Shown here piece after piece: positions 35,472-45,445 of a stretch of 64,000 bases of DNA (position 1 is its first letter; every line of letters starts with the position of its first letter). Under the pieces are notes generated by a model. The model was not told the origin of the DNA, ran no database searches, and saw only the letters and a program-made list of their open reading frames with translations. Where the stretch lies: positions 3,180,501 to 3,244,500 of the forward strand of contig NZ_CP025611.1 in assembly GCF_002868735.1 (NCBI RefSeq), given 5' to 3'. Both the position numbers and the translations under genes were made by a program. The stretch is from Niveispirillum cyanobacteriorum (lineage in GTDB: Bacteria; Pseudomonadota; Alphaproteobacteria; Azospirillales; Azospirillaceae).

Positions 35472-38183
35472 ATGACCATCCGTAACCTGAACAGCCTGTT
35501 CAAGCCCGCCTCCGTCGCCCTGATCGGGGCCAGCCGGCGGGACCGGTCGGTGGGCAAGGTGGTGGCCCGCAATCTGTTCAATGCCGGCTTTGATGGGCCG
35601 ATCATGCCCGTCAATCCGCGCGAACGCTCGATTGAGGGGGTGCTGGCCTATCCGTCGGTATCCGATCTGCCCATCACCCCGGAACTGGCCGTCATCGCCA
35701 CCCCGCCCGCCACTGTGCCGGGCCTGATCGCCGAACTGGGTGCCCGGGGCACCAAGGCCGCCGTGGTCATCACCGCCGGCTTTGCGGAGATGGGGGAGGA
35801 GGGGCGCAAGCTTCAGCAGGCGGTGCTGGACGCTGCCCGCCCGCATCTTCTGCGCATCATCGGGCCGAACTGCCTGGGCATCATGGTGCCGGGCCAGGGG
35901 CTGAATGCCAGCTTCTGCCATGTGCCGCCGCTGAAGGGCGATATCGCCCTTGTGGCGCAGTCAGGCGCGGTGGTCACCTCCATCGTCGATTGGGCCACCC
36001 CGCGCGGCATCGGCTTTTCCCACCTGATCTCGCTGGGTTCCAAGGCCGATGTCGATTTCGGCGACATGCTGGATTATCTGGCGCAGGACGGGTCGGTGCG
36101 GGCCATCCTGCTTTATGTGGAGGCCATCACCTCTGCCCGCAAATTCATGTCGGCCGCCCGCACCGCGGCGCGTGCCAAACCCGTGATCGTCATCAAGGCG
36201 GGGCGCAGCGAGGAAGGGTCGCGCGCTGCCAGTTCGCATACCGGCGCCCTGGCCGGGGCCGATGCCGTCTATGACGCCGCCTTCCGCCGCGCCGGCATGC
36301 TGCGCGTGGGAGAGCTGGATGAGCTATTCGCGGCGGTGGAGACGCTGGCCACCGGCGTGCAGATTGGTGGCGACCGGCTGGCCATCGTCACCAATGGCGG
36401 TGGGGTCGGTGTGCTGGCGACCGACACCCTGATCGCGGGCGGCGGGCGTCTGGCGCAATTGTCGCCCGACACGCTGGCACAGTTGGACAAGGTGTTGCCG
36501 CCCACCTGGAGCCATGGCAACCCCGTGGACATTATCGGCGACGCGGATGGCAAACGCTATGCCGACGCCCTGAAGATCGTGATGGCGGACAAGAATATCG
36601 ACGCCGTCCTGGTCATGAACTGCCCCACCGCCGTGGCAGATGGCGCCGATGCGGCCCAGGCCGTGGCCGATATCGTGCGGGAACAGAACAGCCGGGCTGG
36701 TGGTGGCCGCCGCCTGCCGGTGCTGGGCTGCTGGCTGGGGGAGCAGCAGGCGGCCCCATCGCGCCGGCTGCTGGACCATGCCCGCATCCCGCATTACCAG
36801 ACCCCGAACCAGGCCATCCGCGCCTTCCTGCATCTGGTGCAGTATCGCCGCAACCAGGAACTGCTGATGGAAACGCCGGCCAGCGCGCCGGAACAGTTCG
36901 ATGTGGATATGGGGGCGGTGCGTCCCGTCATCGATACGGCACTGGCCGATGGGCGCGGCTGGCTGTCGGAGTTTGAGGCGAAGGAGGTCTTACGCGCCTA
37001 TGGCGTCCCGTGCGTCCAGACAGTGACCGCCGCGACCCCAGCAGAGGCGGAACGCGCGGCCAAGCGGCTGGGCGGGCGCATCGCGCTGAAAATCCTGTCG
37101 CCCGACATCACGCATAAATCCGATCTGGGCGGCGTGTCCTTGAACCTGCTGCCGACACAAGTGTGGGCAGAGGCGGAGGCCATGCTGGAACGTATCCGCA
37201 CCGCCATGCCCGACGCCCGGATCGAGGGCTTTACCGTGCAGGAGATGGCGCACCGGCCCGGCGCACAGGAACTGATCCTGGGCATGGTGGATGATCCGCT
37301 GTTCGGGCCGGTCATTCTGTTCGGGGCCGGCGGCGTGGCGGTGGAGGTGCTCGACGACAAGGCGCTGGCGCTGGCACCCTTGAATCTGAATCTGGCGCGC
37401 GACGCCATGGCCCGCACCCGTATCTATAAGCTGTTGCAGGGCTACCGCCACATGGCGCGGGCCGACCTGGACGCCGTGGCCCTGACCATGACCAAGGTCA
37501 GCCAGTTAATCACCGATTTCCCGGAAATCGCGGAGCTGGATATCAACCCACTCTATGCGGATGAGGCGGGCGTGCTAGCCCTGGATGCCCGCATCAAGGT
37601 GAAGCCACTGACCGAGCGGTCGCTGAAACGGCTGGCCATCCGCGCCTACCCTAAGAAGCTGGAACATACGCTGACGCTGCGGTCGGGCCGCGAATTCCTG
37701 GTCCGGCCCATCAGGCCGGAAGATGAGCCGGCGATCCATGACATGATCGCGGCCACCAGCGTGGAGGATATGCGCCTGCGCTTCTTCGCACCCATGCGCC
37801 GCCTGTCGCACCAGATGGCGGCCCGCCTGACCCAGATCGACTATGACCGTGAAATGGCCCTGGTTGCCATCCCGCAGGATTTGAGCGACCCGGAAAAGCC
37901 CGGCCCCATCTTCGGCGTGGTCCGCATCACCGCCGACCCGGACAATGAGCGGGCCGAATATGCCGTGCTGGTCCGGTCCGACATGAAAGGCAAGGGGCTG
38001 GGGTCGCGTCTGATGAAGGCCATACTGGCCTATGCCGACAGCCGCGGCATCCAGGAGGTGTTTGGCGAGGTGTTGCGCGAGAATGCCGGCATGCTGGGCC
38101 TCTGCCGCGACCTGGGCTTCACCTTCCATGACAGCCCCGATGATCACGGGATCGTGGAGGTGAGCTACCGGTTCAAGCGGTAG
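35472..38183 (+). CDS. Acyl-CoA synthetase (NDP-forming)-like / GNAT fusion, protein lysine acetyltransferase Pat-like
   Basis: 903 residues. Domains in order: CoA-binding Rossmann (about 8-130; SVALIGASRRDRSVGKVVA), succinyl-CoA-ligase-like (about 150-300), flavodoxin-like ligase, and ATP-grasp (about 490-710; GRIALKILSPDITHKSDLGG). The C-terminal GNAT acetyltransferase spans about 740-900 (LVRSDMKGKGLGSRLMKAIL holds the acetyl-CoA loop). This layout matches Pat/YfiQ, which acetylates and silences acetyl-CoA synthetase. His256 in SSHTGALAG, the residue phosphorylated in active NDP-forming ligases, is present. Confidence 0.88.
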   Translation: MTIRNLNSLFKPASVALIGASRRDRSVGKVVARNLFNAGFDGPIMPVNPRERSIEGVLAYPSVSDLPITPELAVIATPPATVPGLIAELGARGTKAAVVITAGFAEMGEEGRKLQQAVLDAARPHLLRIIGPNCLGIMVPGQGLNASFCHVPPLKGDIALVAQSGAVVTSIVDWATPRGIGFSHLISLGSKADVDFGDMLDYLAQDGSVRAILLYVEAITSARKFMSAARTAARAKPVIVIKAGRSEEGSRAASSHTGALAGADAVYDAAFRRAGMLRVGELDELFAAVETLATGVQIGGDRLAIVTNGGGVGVLATDTLIAGGGRLAQLSPDTLAQLDKVLPPTWSHGNPVDIIGDADGKRYADALKIVMADKNIDAVLVMNCPTAVADGADAAQAVADIVREQNSRAGGGRRLPVLGCWLGEQQAAPSRRLLDHARIPHYQTPNQAIRAFLHLVQYRRNQELLMETPASAPEQFDVDMGAVRPVIDTALADGRGWLSEFEAKEVLRAYGVPCVQTVTAATPAEAERAAKRLGGRIALKILSPDITHKSDLGGVSLNLLPTQVWAEAEAMLERIRTAMPDARIEGFTVQEMAHRPGAQELILGMVDDPLFGPVILFGAGGVAVEVLDDKALALAPLNLNLARDAMARTRIYKLLQGYRHMARADLDAVALTMTKVSQLITDFPEIAELDINPLYADEAGVLALDARIKVKPLTERSLKRLAIRAYPKKLEHTLTLRSGREFLVRPIRPEDEPAIHDMIAATSVEDMRLRFFAPMRRLSHQMAARLTQIDYDREMALVAIPQDLSDPEKPGPIFGVVRITADPDNERAEYAVLVRSDMKGKGLGSRLMKAILAYADSRGIQEVFGEVLRENAGMLGLCRDLGFTFHDSPDDHGIVEVSYRFKR

Positions 38184-38283
38184 GGCTGTCCCCACGCCGT
38201 CAAAGCATACCGGCAATATTCCTTCGTGCATTGACCCCGATGCTTGCCGAAAAGCATAAGCGAGGCAGGTTTCTTGGGGTGGG

Positions 38284-39441
38284 ATGAATGCCATGGGTGC
38301 GGTGTTGGCGGGTTCGCAGGATCTGGGTTCGGCGCGGCGGCTGATCGTGAAGATCGGGTCGGCGCTGATGGTCGATGCCGCCACCCACAAAATCCGCACC
38401 GAATGGCTGGATACGGTGGCCGATGATGTCGCTACCCTGCGCGCACGCGGGGTGGAGGTGGTGATCGTCACGTCCGGCGCTGTTGCCTGCGGGCGCGAAC
38501 ATCTGGGGCTGGTGGGCCGTCCCCTCCGGCTGGAGGAAAAACAGGCCGCCGCCGCGACGGGCCAAATTCGCCTCGCCCATGCGTATCAGGAGACATTGGC
38601 CCGCCACGGCATCACGGTCGCCCAGGTCCTGCTGACCCTGGACGATACAGAGGATCGCCGCCGCCACCTGAATGGCCGCGCCACCATCGAGACCCTGTTG
38701 AAGCTGGGTGCGGTACCGGTCATCAACGAGAATGACACGGTGGCCACCGCCGAAATCCGCTTTGGCGACAATGACCGGCTGGCCGCCCGCGTGGCGCAGA
38801 TGATCAGCGCCGATACGCTGGTCCTGCTGTCCGACATTGACGGGCTATACACGGCCGATCCGCGCAAGGACCCGGACGCGAAACACATCCCCATCGTGCA
38901 GGAAATCACGCCGGAGATCGTGGGCATGGCCGGCGAGCCCCCGCCCGGTTACAGCAGCGGCGGCATGGTCACCAAGATTGTGGCCGGGCGCATCGCGCTG
39001 GCCGCCGGCTGCCGCATGGCCATCGCCATGGGCAAACGCCCAAACCCGCTGGCGGCCCTGCTGACGCCGGTGGATCAGGGCGGGGCGCTGGCCACTTGGT
39101 TCGTGCCGGGATCGGAACCGCGTACGGCGCGCAAGCGCTGGATCGCGGGCAGCCTGAAACCCCTGGGCACCCTGGTGCTCGATGCCGGTGCCGTCGCCGC
39201 CCTGGTGAAGGGCGGGTCACTGCTGCCCGCCGGCGTGCGCGGGGTGGAAGGCGAGTTTGAACGCGGCGATCTGGTCCTGATTCAGGGGCCGGACGGCCGT
39301 ACCGTCGGCCGCGGTCTGTCAGCCTATGGTGCCGCCGATGCGCGCGCCATCGCAGGCCGCCGTAGTGCGGAGATCGAGGCCGTCCTGGGCTATCGCGGTC
39401 GGGACGAGATGGTGCATCGCGACGATCTGGTGCTGGGGTGA
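38284..39441 (+). CDS. proB: Glutamate 5-kinase
   Basis: First step of proline synthesis: ATP-dependent phosphorylation of glutamate. The 385-residue protein has the amino-acid-kinase domain ([48 protein letters not shown]) and a C-terminal PUA domain (about 285-370). GGGTGGG precedes the ATG; another ATG three codons on is possible. proA and obgE, its frequent neighbours, are not in the window. Confidence 0.95.
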   Translation: MNAMGAVLAGSQDLGSARRLIVKIGSALMVDAATHKIRTEWLDTVADDVATLRARGVEVVIVTSGAVACGREHLGLVGRPLRLEEKQAAAATGQIRLAHAYQETLARHGITVAQVLLTLDDTEDRRRHLNGRATIETLLKLGAVPVINENDTVATAEIRFGDNDRLAARVAQMISADTLVLLSDIDGLYTADPRKDPDAKHIPIVQEITPEIVGMAGEPPPGYSSGGMVTKIVAGRIALAAGCRMAIAMGKRPNPLAALLTPVDQGGALATWFVPGSEPRTARKRWIAGSLKPLGTLVLDAGAVAALVKGGSLLPAGVRGVEGEFERGDLVLIQGPDGRTVGRGLSAYGAADARAIAGRRSAEIEAVLGYRGRDEMVHRDDLVLG

Positions 39442-39499
39442 TTGCTGACTTTGGGGCCGGTTCGTGATAGGCTCTTGCCTGTTGATCGGATTGGCTTTT

Positions 39500-39583
39500 C
39501 TGAATTCAGAGGGGGCTTGTGCAACACTCCCGTTCAAACGCGGAATAGGATGCACAATGTTTCACAGCGGCCTCTGAATTCGG
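39500..39583. repeat. Nested inverted-repeat element between proB and the CinA-like gene
   Basis: The outer arms are perfect 11-mers, GAATTCAGAGG (39502-39512) with CCTCTGAATTC (39571-39581). The middle arms are TTGTGCA (39517-39523) with TGCACAA (39551-39557). The core is TCCCG/CGcGGA with a TTCAAA loop. The left arm also contains a 10-base palindrome, CTGAATTCAG, with a near copy in the right arm. It could be a folded RNA or paired operators. It ends about 130 bases before the next start codon. Confidence 0.5.
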
Positions 39584-39710
39584 AGTTGGCGGAAGAAACG
39601 CCTCCGGTTCAAAATGCGTTTTTCGTTGCATGATGTTGCACCGATCACCCGTTCAGAGTGGGCGACCCCTCACCTCCGAACAGATGACGTGACCCAAGCC
39701 GGAGCCCTGA

Positions 39711-40478
39711 ATGACCGACACCGCCCCCACGGCAGCCCTGCTGATCATCGGCAACGAGATCCTGTCCGGTCGCACCCAGGATGCCAACATGGCCTTCATC
39801 GCCAAGCATCTGGGGACGCTGGGCATCCGGTTCCGCGAAGCGCGCGTCGTGCCGGATGAAGAGACGGAGATCGTGGCGGCGGTCAATGCGCTCCGCGCCC
39901 GTTACACCTATGTCTTCACGACGGGCGGTATCGGCCCCACCCATGATGACATCACGGCGGAATGTATCGCCAAGGCCTTCGGCCTGCCCCTGATCCGCAA
40001 TGCAGAGGCTGTGCGCCGGCTGGAGTTGCATTATGCCGGCACCGGCATGTTGAACGAGGCGCGGTTGCGCATGGCCAATACACCGGAAGGGGCGATCCTG
40101 ATCGACAACCCCGTCTCCACGGCGCCCGGCTTTCAGATCGGCAATGTCTTCGTGATGGCGGGTGTGCCCATGATCATGCAGGCCATGCTGACCGGCATCG
40201 GTGACCGGCTGGTGGGCGGGCCGGTGGTGAAGACCAAGTCGGTGGCGTCGGCCATCCCCGAAGGTAGCTTCGCCGACGCGTTGCGCACCATCGCCGCCGA
40301 TTATCCCGGCGTTGATATTGGCTCCTACCCCGCCTTCCGGCAGGGCAAGGTCTCAACCGCCCTTGTCCTGCGCGCCACCGATCCGGCCCTGCTGGAAACG
40401 GTGACGGCGCTTGTCGCCGACATGCTGCGCGGTCTGGGCGGCGATCCGATCATCATGGACGGGTATGGCGATCAATAG
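39711..40478 (+). CDS. CinA N-terminal-type molybdopterin-binding-fold protein
   Basis: A 255-residue stand-alone MoCF_biosynth/CinA-N domain protein. It has the motifs LLIIGNEILSGRTQDANMAF, FTTGGIGPTHDDITAE and VFVMAGVPMIMQAML. In CinA the related domain has a nucleotide-pyrophosphatase role (ADP-ribose or NMN recycling when fused). The C-terminal deamidase half is missing here, as in other stand-alone COG1058 proteins. Its upstream region contains the nested repeat element. Confidence 0.85.
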   Translation: MTDTAPTAALLIIGNEILSGRTQDANMAFIAKHLGTLGIRFREARVVPDEETEIVAAVNALRARYTYVFTTGGIGPTHDDITAECIAKAFGLPLIRNAEAVRRLELHYAGTGMLNEARLRMANTPEGAILIDNPVSTAPGFQIGNVFVMAGVPMIMQAMLTGIGDRLVGGPVVKTKSVASAIPEGSFADALRTIAADYPGVDIGSYPAFRQGKVSTALVLRATDPALLETVTALVADMLRGLGGDPIIMDGYGDQ

Positions 40479-40509
40479 GCCGGCATAGTCGTCTTAGGGA
40501 GGGTGGCCT

Positions 40510-41307
40510 GTGATCCGGGTTCCGCGCCGCACGATGCTTGGAACGATGTTGGTCGCCGCCGCCACAGGGCTGCCGCGGCAGGCCCTGGCAAGAACCTTGA
40601 CCTGTGGGGTCATGGAAGCACCGCCCTGGCATTTGCCCGAGGACCCTAAACAGGGCATCGCCAACGAGGTGATCGCGGACCTGTCCCGGCATAGCGGCTT
40701 TGACATTCAAAGCCGGCCCGGCCCGCCGATCCGGTTGATCATGGGGATCAAGTCCGGTCAACTTGACCTGATCATCTTCTTCGAACTGCCGGAACTGCGG
40801 GATGCTGCCGTGCCCGTCGGCATCTTCGGCTATGCCGATATGGGGCTGGTCACAAGGCCGGGTCTGCGCCCGCAATCCGCGGATGAACTGGCGGGATGCC
40901 GAATTGGCGTGCTGCGTGGGAATAACCGGACGGATGTGACGGCCAAGCTGCCGCCCTCGGTTACGCTGGTGGAGCTTAGGGACCTTTCTCTAGGTCTGTC
41001 TATGATCATGGGCGGACGGCTGGATGGGCTGATCGGCACCCGTCTGGCTCTGGGCTGGCACATGAAGCAGGGCGGATTCAGTCCGCAATCCGTGGGGTCT
41101 TTCTTTCGGCTGCTGCGGGAGCCGATCTATCTCTATCTCAGCACGATCCGCCAGTATGAAGATGGCACGCTGGCACAGCTGCAGGCGGGTATGCGCGGGA
41201 TGGACCGTAGCCTGTCACGGGTCACCGACTATTACTGGAAGGGGGCGGGCTATGTAGACCCGCCCCCGTCCGATCCCATCAATCGGCGTAGACCCCCGCC
41301 GCCGTAA
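40510..41307 (+). CDS. Periplasmic solute-binding-like protein (SBP family 3)
   Basis: A 265-residue protein with a twin-arginine-like signal (MIRVPRRTMLGTMLVAAATG). The two-lobed fold is suggested by LTCGVMEAPPWHLPEDPKQG at the start of lobe one and ELAGCRIGVLRGNNRTDV in lobe two. No permease or ATPase adjoins it, so it may be a sensory or orphan binding protein. GGGAGG precedes the GTG start. The 3' end overlaps the convergent TctC-like gene by 29 bases. Confidence 0.75.
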   Translation: MIRVPRRTMLGTMLVAAATGLPRQALARTLTCGVMEAPPWHLPEDPKQGIANEVIADLSRHSGFDIQSRPGPPIRLIMGIKSGQLDLIIFFELPELRDAAVPVGIFGYADMGLVTRPGLRPQSADELAGCRIGVLRGNNRTDVTAKLPPSVTLVELRDLSLGLSMIMGGRLDGLIGTRLALGWHMKQGGFSPQSVGSFFRLLREPIYLYLSTIRQYEDGTLAQLQAGMRGMDRSLSRVTDYYWKGAGYVDPPPSDPINRRRPPPP

Positions 41308-42250
41308 TGATCGGCTTCCAGCGGTCAATCTCTGCCACCACGAAATCGCCCAGAACCTTGGGCGTGGCGCGCTCATCGCTGACCGGTTCGGTGCCCAGTT
41401 CGTTGAAGCGCTGCTTCACGGTCGTGTCCTTCAGTGCCACTTTCAGGGCGTCGGACAGCTTCTTGGTCACGGCATCGGGCGTGCCCTTGGGCGCATAGAT
41501 ACCGTGCCAGACGGCGACCTGCACCGCCGGCAGACCGGCTTCCTTGGTGGTCGGCAGGTCGGGCAGGGAGGGGACACGGGTGGCCGTGGTCACGGCATAG
41601 GCCTTGATGGCCCCGCCCTTGATCTGGCCCGTGGTGTTGGTGGTCTGGTCGCACATCAGGTCGACCTGACCGCCGACCAGATCATTCATGGCAGGCCCGG
41701 TGCCCTTGTATGGCACTGTGGTCAGGGCCGTGCCCAGCGCCTGCATGAACAGCATGCCGCACAGGTGTGAGGCAGCGCCCACGCCGGCATTGGCCAAGGT
41801 CACCTTGTCCGGGTTGGCCTTCACATAGGCCACCAGTTCCTTTAAGTCCTTGGCCGGAAAATCCTTCTTGGCCACGATGGTCATAGGCACATCGGTGACC
41901 AACCCCACGGGCGCAAAGTCGGCCTTCGCATCATAGGGCAGCTTGCGGTACAGGGTGGCCGCCGTCGCCTGGCCGATATGGTGCAGCAGGATGGTGTAGC
42001 CATCGGGATCGGCCTTGGCCACGCGTGCCGCCCCGATGGTGCCGCCGGCCCCGCCGACATTCTCCACAATCACCTGCTGGCCCAGCGTCTTGCTCATCGA
42101 CTGGGCGACGAGGCGGGCCACCGTATCGGTCGGGCCACCCGCCGCGAAGGGGACGACCATGGTGACGGGCCGGGTCGGGTAATCCTGTGCCTGGGCCGTG
42201 CCGGCCCCGATCAGCAAGGCCGCCGCAAGGGCGATGGGTGCGAAGCGCAT
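41279..42250 (-). CDS. tctC: Tripartite tricarboxylate transporter binding protein (TctC/Bug family)
   Basis: A 323-residue periplasmic receptor. The signal peptide MRFAPIALAAALLIGAGTAQ is followed by the Bug-family opening YPTRPVTMVVPFAAGGPTDT and VIVENVGGAGGTIG. AGGAGG sits ideally before the ATG at 42250. It delivers a carboxylate ligand to TctAB, whose genes lie directly upstream on the same strand. The ligand is unknown. Confidence 0.92.
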   Translation of the reverse strand: MRFAPIALAAALLIGAGTAQAQDYPTRPVTMVVPFAAGGPTDTVARLVAQSMSKTLGQQVIVENVGGAGGTIGAARVAKADPDGYTILLHHIGQATAATLYRKLPYDAKADFAPVGLVTDVPMTIVAKKDFPAKDLKELVAYVKANPDKVTLANAGVGAASHLCGMLFMQALGTALTTVPYKGTGPAMNDLVGGQVDLMCDQTTNTTGQIKGGAIKAYAVTTATRVPSLPDLPTTKEAGLPAVQVAVWHGIYAPKGTPDAVTKKLSDALKVALKDTTVKQRFNELGTEPVSDERATPKVLGDFVVAEIDRWKPIITAAGVYAD

Positions 42251-42300
42251 GGATCCTCCTGGGTTGGTCTTATGTGAATTGTTCCGAGATGGCGGAGGGG

Positions 42301-43809
42301 TCAATCCTCCTCGTGGAAAACCTCCTCGCGCCGCTTGCGCACTGACGGCAGCAGCACGATGGCGATCAGGATCAAGGCAATGACCAGCAGGCTGGCCGAC
42401 AGGGGACGCGTGACAAAGATCGACGGATCACCGCGCGCGATCAGGAAGGACCGGCGCAGATTTTCCTCCATCAGCGGCCCCAGAACGAAGGCCAGCAGCA
42501 GCGGTGCGGGTTCAAACCCATGCTTCAGCAGGAAGTAGCCGACGCCGCCGAACAGGGCGACCAGAATCACCTCCACACCCGATGAATTGATGGAATAGAC
42601 CCCGATGCAGCAGAACATCAGGATAGCCGGGAACAGGATACGGTAAGGCACCTTGAGCAGCCGAACCCAGACGCCGACCAGCGGCAGGTTGATAATGACC
42701 AGCATGGCATTGCCGATCCACATGCTGGCGATCATGCCCCAGAACAGGGTTGGGTTTTCATTCATCACCTGCGGGCCGGGGACGATGCCCTGAATGGTCA
42801 TGGCGCCGACCATCATGGCCATCACAGCATTGGGCGGAATGCCCAGGGTCAGCAGTGGGATGAAGCTGGTCTGTGCGCCGGCATTGTTGGCGCTTTCCGG
42901 TCCCGCCACGCCCTCAATCGCGCCCTTGCCGAATCGCGACGGGGTCTTGGAGATTTTCTTTTCCAGCGTATAGCTGGCATAGGGCGCCAGGACCGCTCCA
43001 TTGCCGGGGAGGATGCCCAGGACCGACCCGATGCCGGTACCGCGCAGAATGGGCATGGCGCTTTGCTTGATATCGGCCCAGGTCGGCATCAGCCCGGTGA
43101 TTTTGGCACCCAGGACGGAGCGGTCAGCGGTCTTTTCCAGATTGCGCAGGATTTCCGCGACACCGAACAGGCCCACAGCCAGCGTCGTGAAGTTGATGCC
43201 CTCCGCGATCTGCGGGATGCCGAAGGTCATGCGGGGTTCGCCCGTCTCGATATCCGACCCGACGCAGCCCAGCAGCAGCCCGACAATGATCATGGCCACC
43301 GCCTTCACCACCGATCCGCTGGCCAGCACGGTGGCGCCGATCAGGCCCACCAGCATCAGCGCGAAATATTCCGGCGGCCCGAAATTCTGGGCGAACTTGG
43401 CCAGGATCGGGCCGAAGAGGGCCACGATGAAGGTGGCGACACAGCCCGCGAAGAAGGACCCCAGTGCCGCGATGGCCAGCGCCGGCCCAGCCCGCCCCCT
43501 GCGCGCCATCTGATGCCCGTCCAGGGTCGTGACCACGGACGAGGTTTCGCCCGGCATGTTGACCAGGATGGCCGTGGTGCTGCCGCCATACTGCGCGCCG
43601 TAATAGATGCCGGCCAGCATGATCAGGGCGCCCAGCGGGTCCAGGTAGAAGGTGATGGGCAGCAGGATGGCGATGGTGGCGATGGGGCCCAATCCCGGCA
43701 GCACACCGATCAGCGTACCGACCAGCGCCCCGATGAAGCACAGCCCCAGATTGATGGGCGTGGCCGCCGCCCCGAACCCCATGGCGAGGTTGGAAAACAC
43801 ATTATCCAT
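42301..43809 (-). CDS. tctA: Tripartite tricarboxylate transporter large permease (TctA)
   Basis: A 502-residue membrane protein with about a dozen hydrophobic segments. Signature stretches are [40 protein letters not shown] and [20 protein letters not shown]. It forms the secondary-transport channel, paired with the small subunit whose gene ends 3 bases upstream. Confidence 0.95.
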   Translation of the reverse strand: MDNVFSNLAMGFGAAATPINLGLCFIGALVGTLIGVLPGLGPIATIAILLPITFYLDPLGALIMLAGIYYGAQYGGSTTAILVNMPGETSSVVTTLDGHQMARRGRAGPALAIAALGSFFAGCVATFIVALFGPILAKFAQNFGPPEYFALMLVGLIGATVLASGSVVKAVAMIIVGLLLGCVGSDIETGEPRMTFGIPQIAEGINFTTLAVGLFGVAEILRNLEKTADRSVLGAKITGLMPTWADIKQSAMPILRGTGIGSVLGILPGNGAVLAPYASYTLEKKISKTPSRFGKGAIEGVAGPESANNAGAQTSFIPLLTLGIPPNAVMAMMVGAMTIQGIVPGPQVMNENPTLFWGMIASMWIGNAMLVIINLPLVGVWVRLLKVPYRILFPAILMFCCIGVYSINSSGVEVILVALFGGVGYFLLKHGFEPAPLLLAFVLGPLMEENLRRSFLIARGDPSIFVTRPLSASLLVIALILIAIVLLPSVRKRREEVFHEED

Positions 43810-43812
43810 GGA

Positions 43813-44259
43813 TCAGAACCTCGGCCAGAGGGGGAAGGGCAGGCCCAGGGCCAGCACAAACAGCCCGACCGCAAACAGGATCAGGGCGGCGCTGACCACC
43901 AGCAATTCCCGCCATTTCGTGTCGGACGAGGCAAAGGCCGCGATCCCGAACAGCAGTGCCGACGCGATGACCAGGCCCAGTGGCCTGATGGCCAGCCCGA
44001 AGGCCAGGATGGCCCCCAGGATAGGCAGGGCCTGCCGCCAATGCAGTTGATCCAGCGCCGGTCCGTCCAGCACCAGGGACCGGCCCGCGATGATTACGCC
44101 CATCAGGCCCGTCAGGCCCGCCAGCAATGTCGGGAAGTATCCCGGCCCCATGCGCGATGCCGTGCCGAACTTCAGATCACCAATTTGGCTGAAGGCCAGC
44201 AGGGACAGGAGGATGAGGGCGATGCCGCCCACCAGGTCCTGGGGGCTACGCACGCGCAT
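43813..44259 (-). CDS. tctB: Tripartite tricarboxylate transporter small permease (TctB)
   Basis: A 148-residue four-span membrane protein (VGGIALILLSLLAFSQIGDL; FGTASRMGPGYFPTLLAGLT is the family motif). The start at 44259 has GGGGAGGG at good spacing; the frame is open further upstream without signal. It is nearly fused to tctA (3-base gap), giving the order tctB-tctA-tctC. Confidence 0.88.
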   Translation of the reverse strand: MRVRSPQDLVGGIALILLSLLAFSQIGDLKFGTASRMGPGYFPTLLAGLTGLMGVIIAGRSLVLDGPALDQLHWRQALPILGAILAFGLAIRPLGLVIASALLFGIAAFASSDTKWRELLVVSAALILFAVGLFVLALGLPFPLWPRF

Positions 44260-44433
44260 CGCAGCCCTCCCCAGCATGACGGTTGAAGCCGGTCGCGGGT
44301 CGCCGCATGCGTCCATCCCTCCCCTGCTGTAACCCCCGGCTTTTCCGGGATTGCCGGGTGCCGGATGGTGGGCTTTTCGCCATGTGTGCAGAGTAAACCG
44401 GCCATGAACAGGGCGCAATGCCCGCCCGGAAGC

Positions 44434-45339
44434 TTACGACCTTGGTCGTGGGGTCACCTCCGCCTCCACCTCCAGCCACAGCGACTTATCAGTCAGGGGC
44501 GTCTGGGCGGGCAGGTCGGGATTGGGCAGATGGAAGATGCGGGCGCCTTGGAACCGGGTCAGGGGGAAGATCATGGAGGTTGCGGGATGCGCCTCCATGA
44601 AACGGCGCAAGTTCCCGCCATAGGCCATCCGTTCCAGACCGACCCGCATGCGTTTGGCCAGTTCCGGCTGGTTAGGCGCCACGAACAGGTACATGGGCAG
44701 CGGGTAGGTCAGCAGCAGCCGGTCATAAACGATGACATTCTTGTCGCCGATGGCAGCCACTTCGCCATCGATCTCATTCAAGGCCCGTGGAAGATAATCG
44801 CAGCGGCCATCATGCAGGCCGGGATAGGCCATATCGATCCAAGTGAATTCCACCACCCGCAGCCCGGCGGCGCGCAGCACGACGGTATCGGGCCAGTAGG
44901 AGCCCTGGCAGGCCTTCAGTTGCGACAGTTCCTCTAGTTTAGTGATCTTGTCGAATTCGGCCTTGCGGTCAGCCCGGATGACCAGGGCGCGCTGCCCCGT
45001 CAGGCCCATATCCAGGGGAATGCGGATGGGGGTGACGATCCCTTCACGCAGATTGCTGGTGGTGGTCCAGAGCAGGTCCAGCTTGTTATGGGCCAACTGC
45101 GCCAGAAGCCGGGCCTGTGGCACATCCTCCGGTACCTTCTGCAACCGGGCGGGCCCATACTCACCTTCCGTATCGGCCAGCACCTTTTCGATCAGGTCCA
45201 GGTAATAGGAACGGACGCTGTGACCGGCGGGGGAGGCATTATGCTCGATGCGATAGGTGCGAACCTCTTTTTCCGCCGCCCGGCCCCCGGACGGCGTCAG
45301 CATCGCCAATGACAGCAGAAGTGCCCATAGCCACCGCAT
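44434..45339 (-). CDS. Periplasmic binding-protein-like protein, unknown ligand
   Basis: A 301-residue protein with a signal peptide (MRWLWALLLSLAMLTPSGGRA). The mature protein looks like a two-lobed periplasmic binding fold (YRIEHNASPAGHSVRSYYLD; LEELSQLKACQGSYWPDTVV; NVIVYDRLLLTYPLPMYLFV). GGGAGG precedes the ATG at 45339. It lies 174 bases upstream of tctB on the same strand and could be an accessory receptor of that system or unrelated. Confidence 0.7.
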   Translation of the reverse strand: MRWLWALLLSLAMLTPSGGRAAEKEVRTYRIEHNASPAGHSVRSYYLDLIEKVLADTEGEYGPARLQKVPEDVPQARLLAQLAHNKLDLLWTTTSNLREGIVTPIRIPLDMGLTGQRALVIRADRKAEFDKITKLEELSQLKACQGSYWPDTVVLRAAGLRVVEFTWIDMAYPGLHDGRCDYLPRALNEIDGEVAAIGDKNVIVYDRLLLTYPLPMYLFVAPNQPELAKRMRVGLERMAYGGNLRRFMEAHPATSMIFPLTRFQGARIFHLPNPDLPAQTPLTDKSLWLEVEAEVTPRPRS

Positions 45340-45445
45340 GCAGTTCCTCCCATTCGCCCGTTTGCCGGACTTTTTGCATGCCAACGTATGACTAATAGCA
45401 CACATCTGATTCGCCCATGGGGCAAGTGGAAAACGCCACCTGTTT

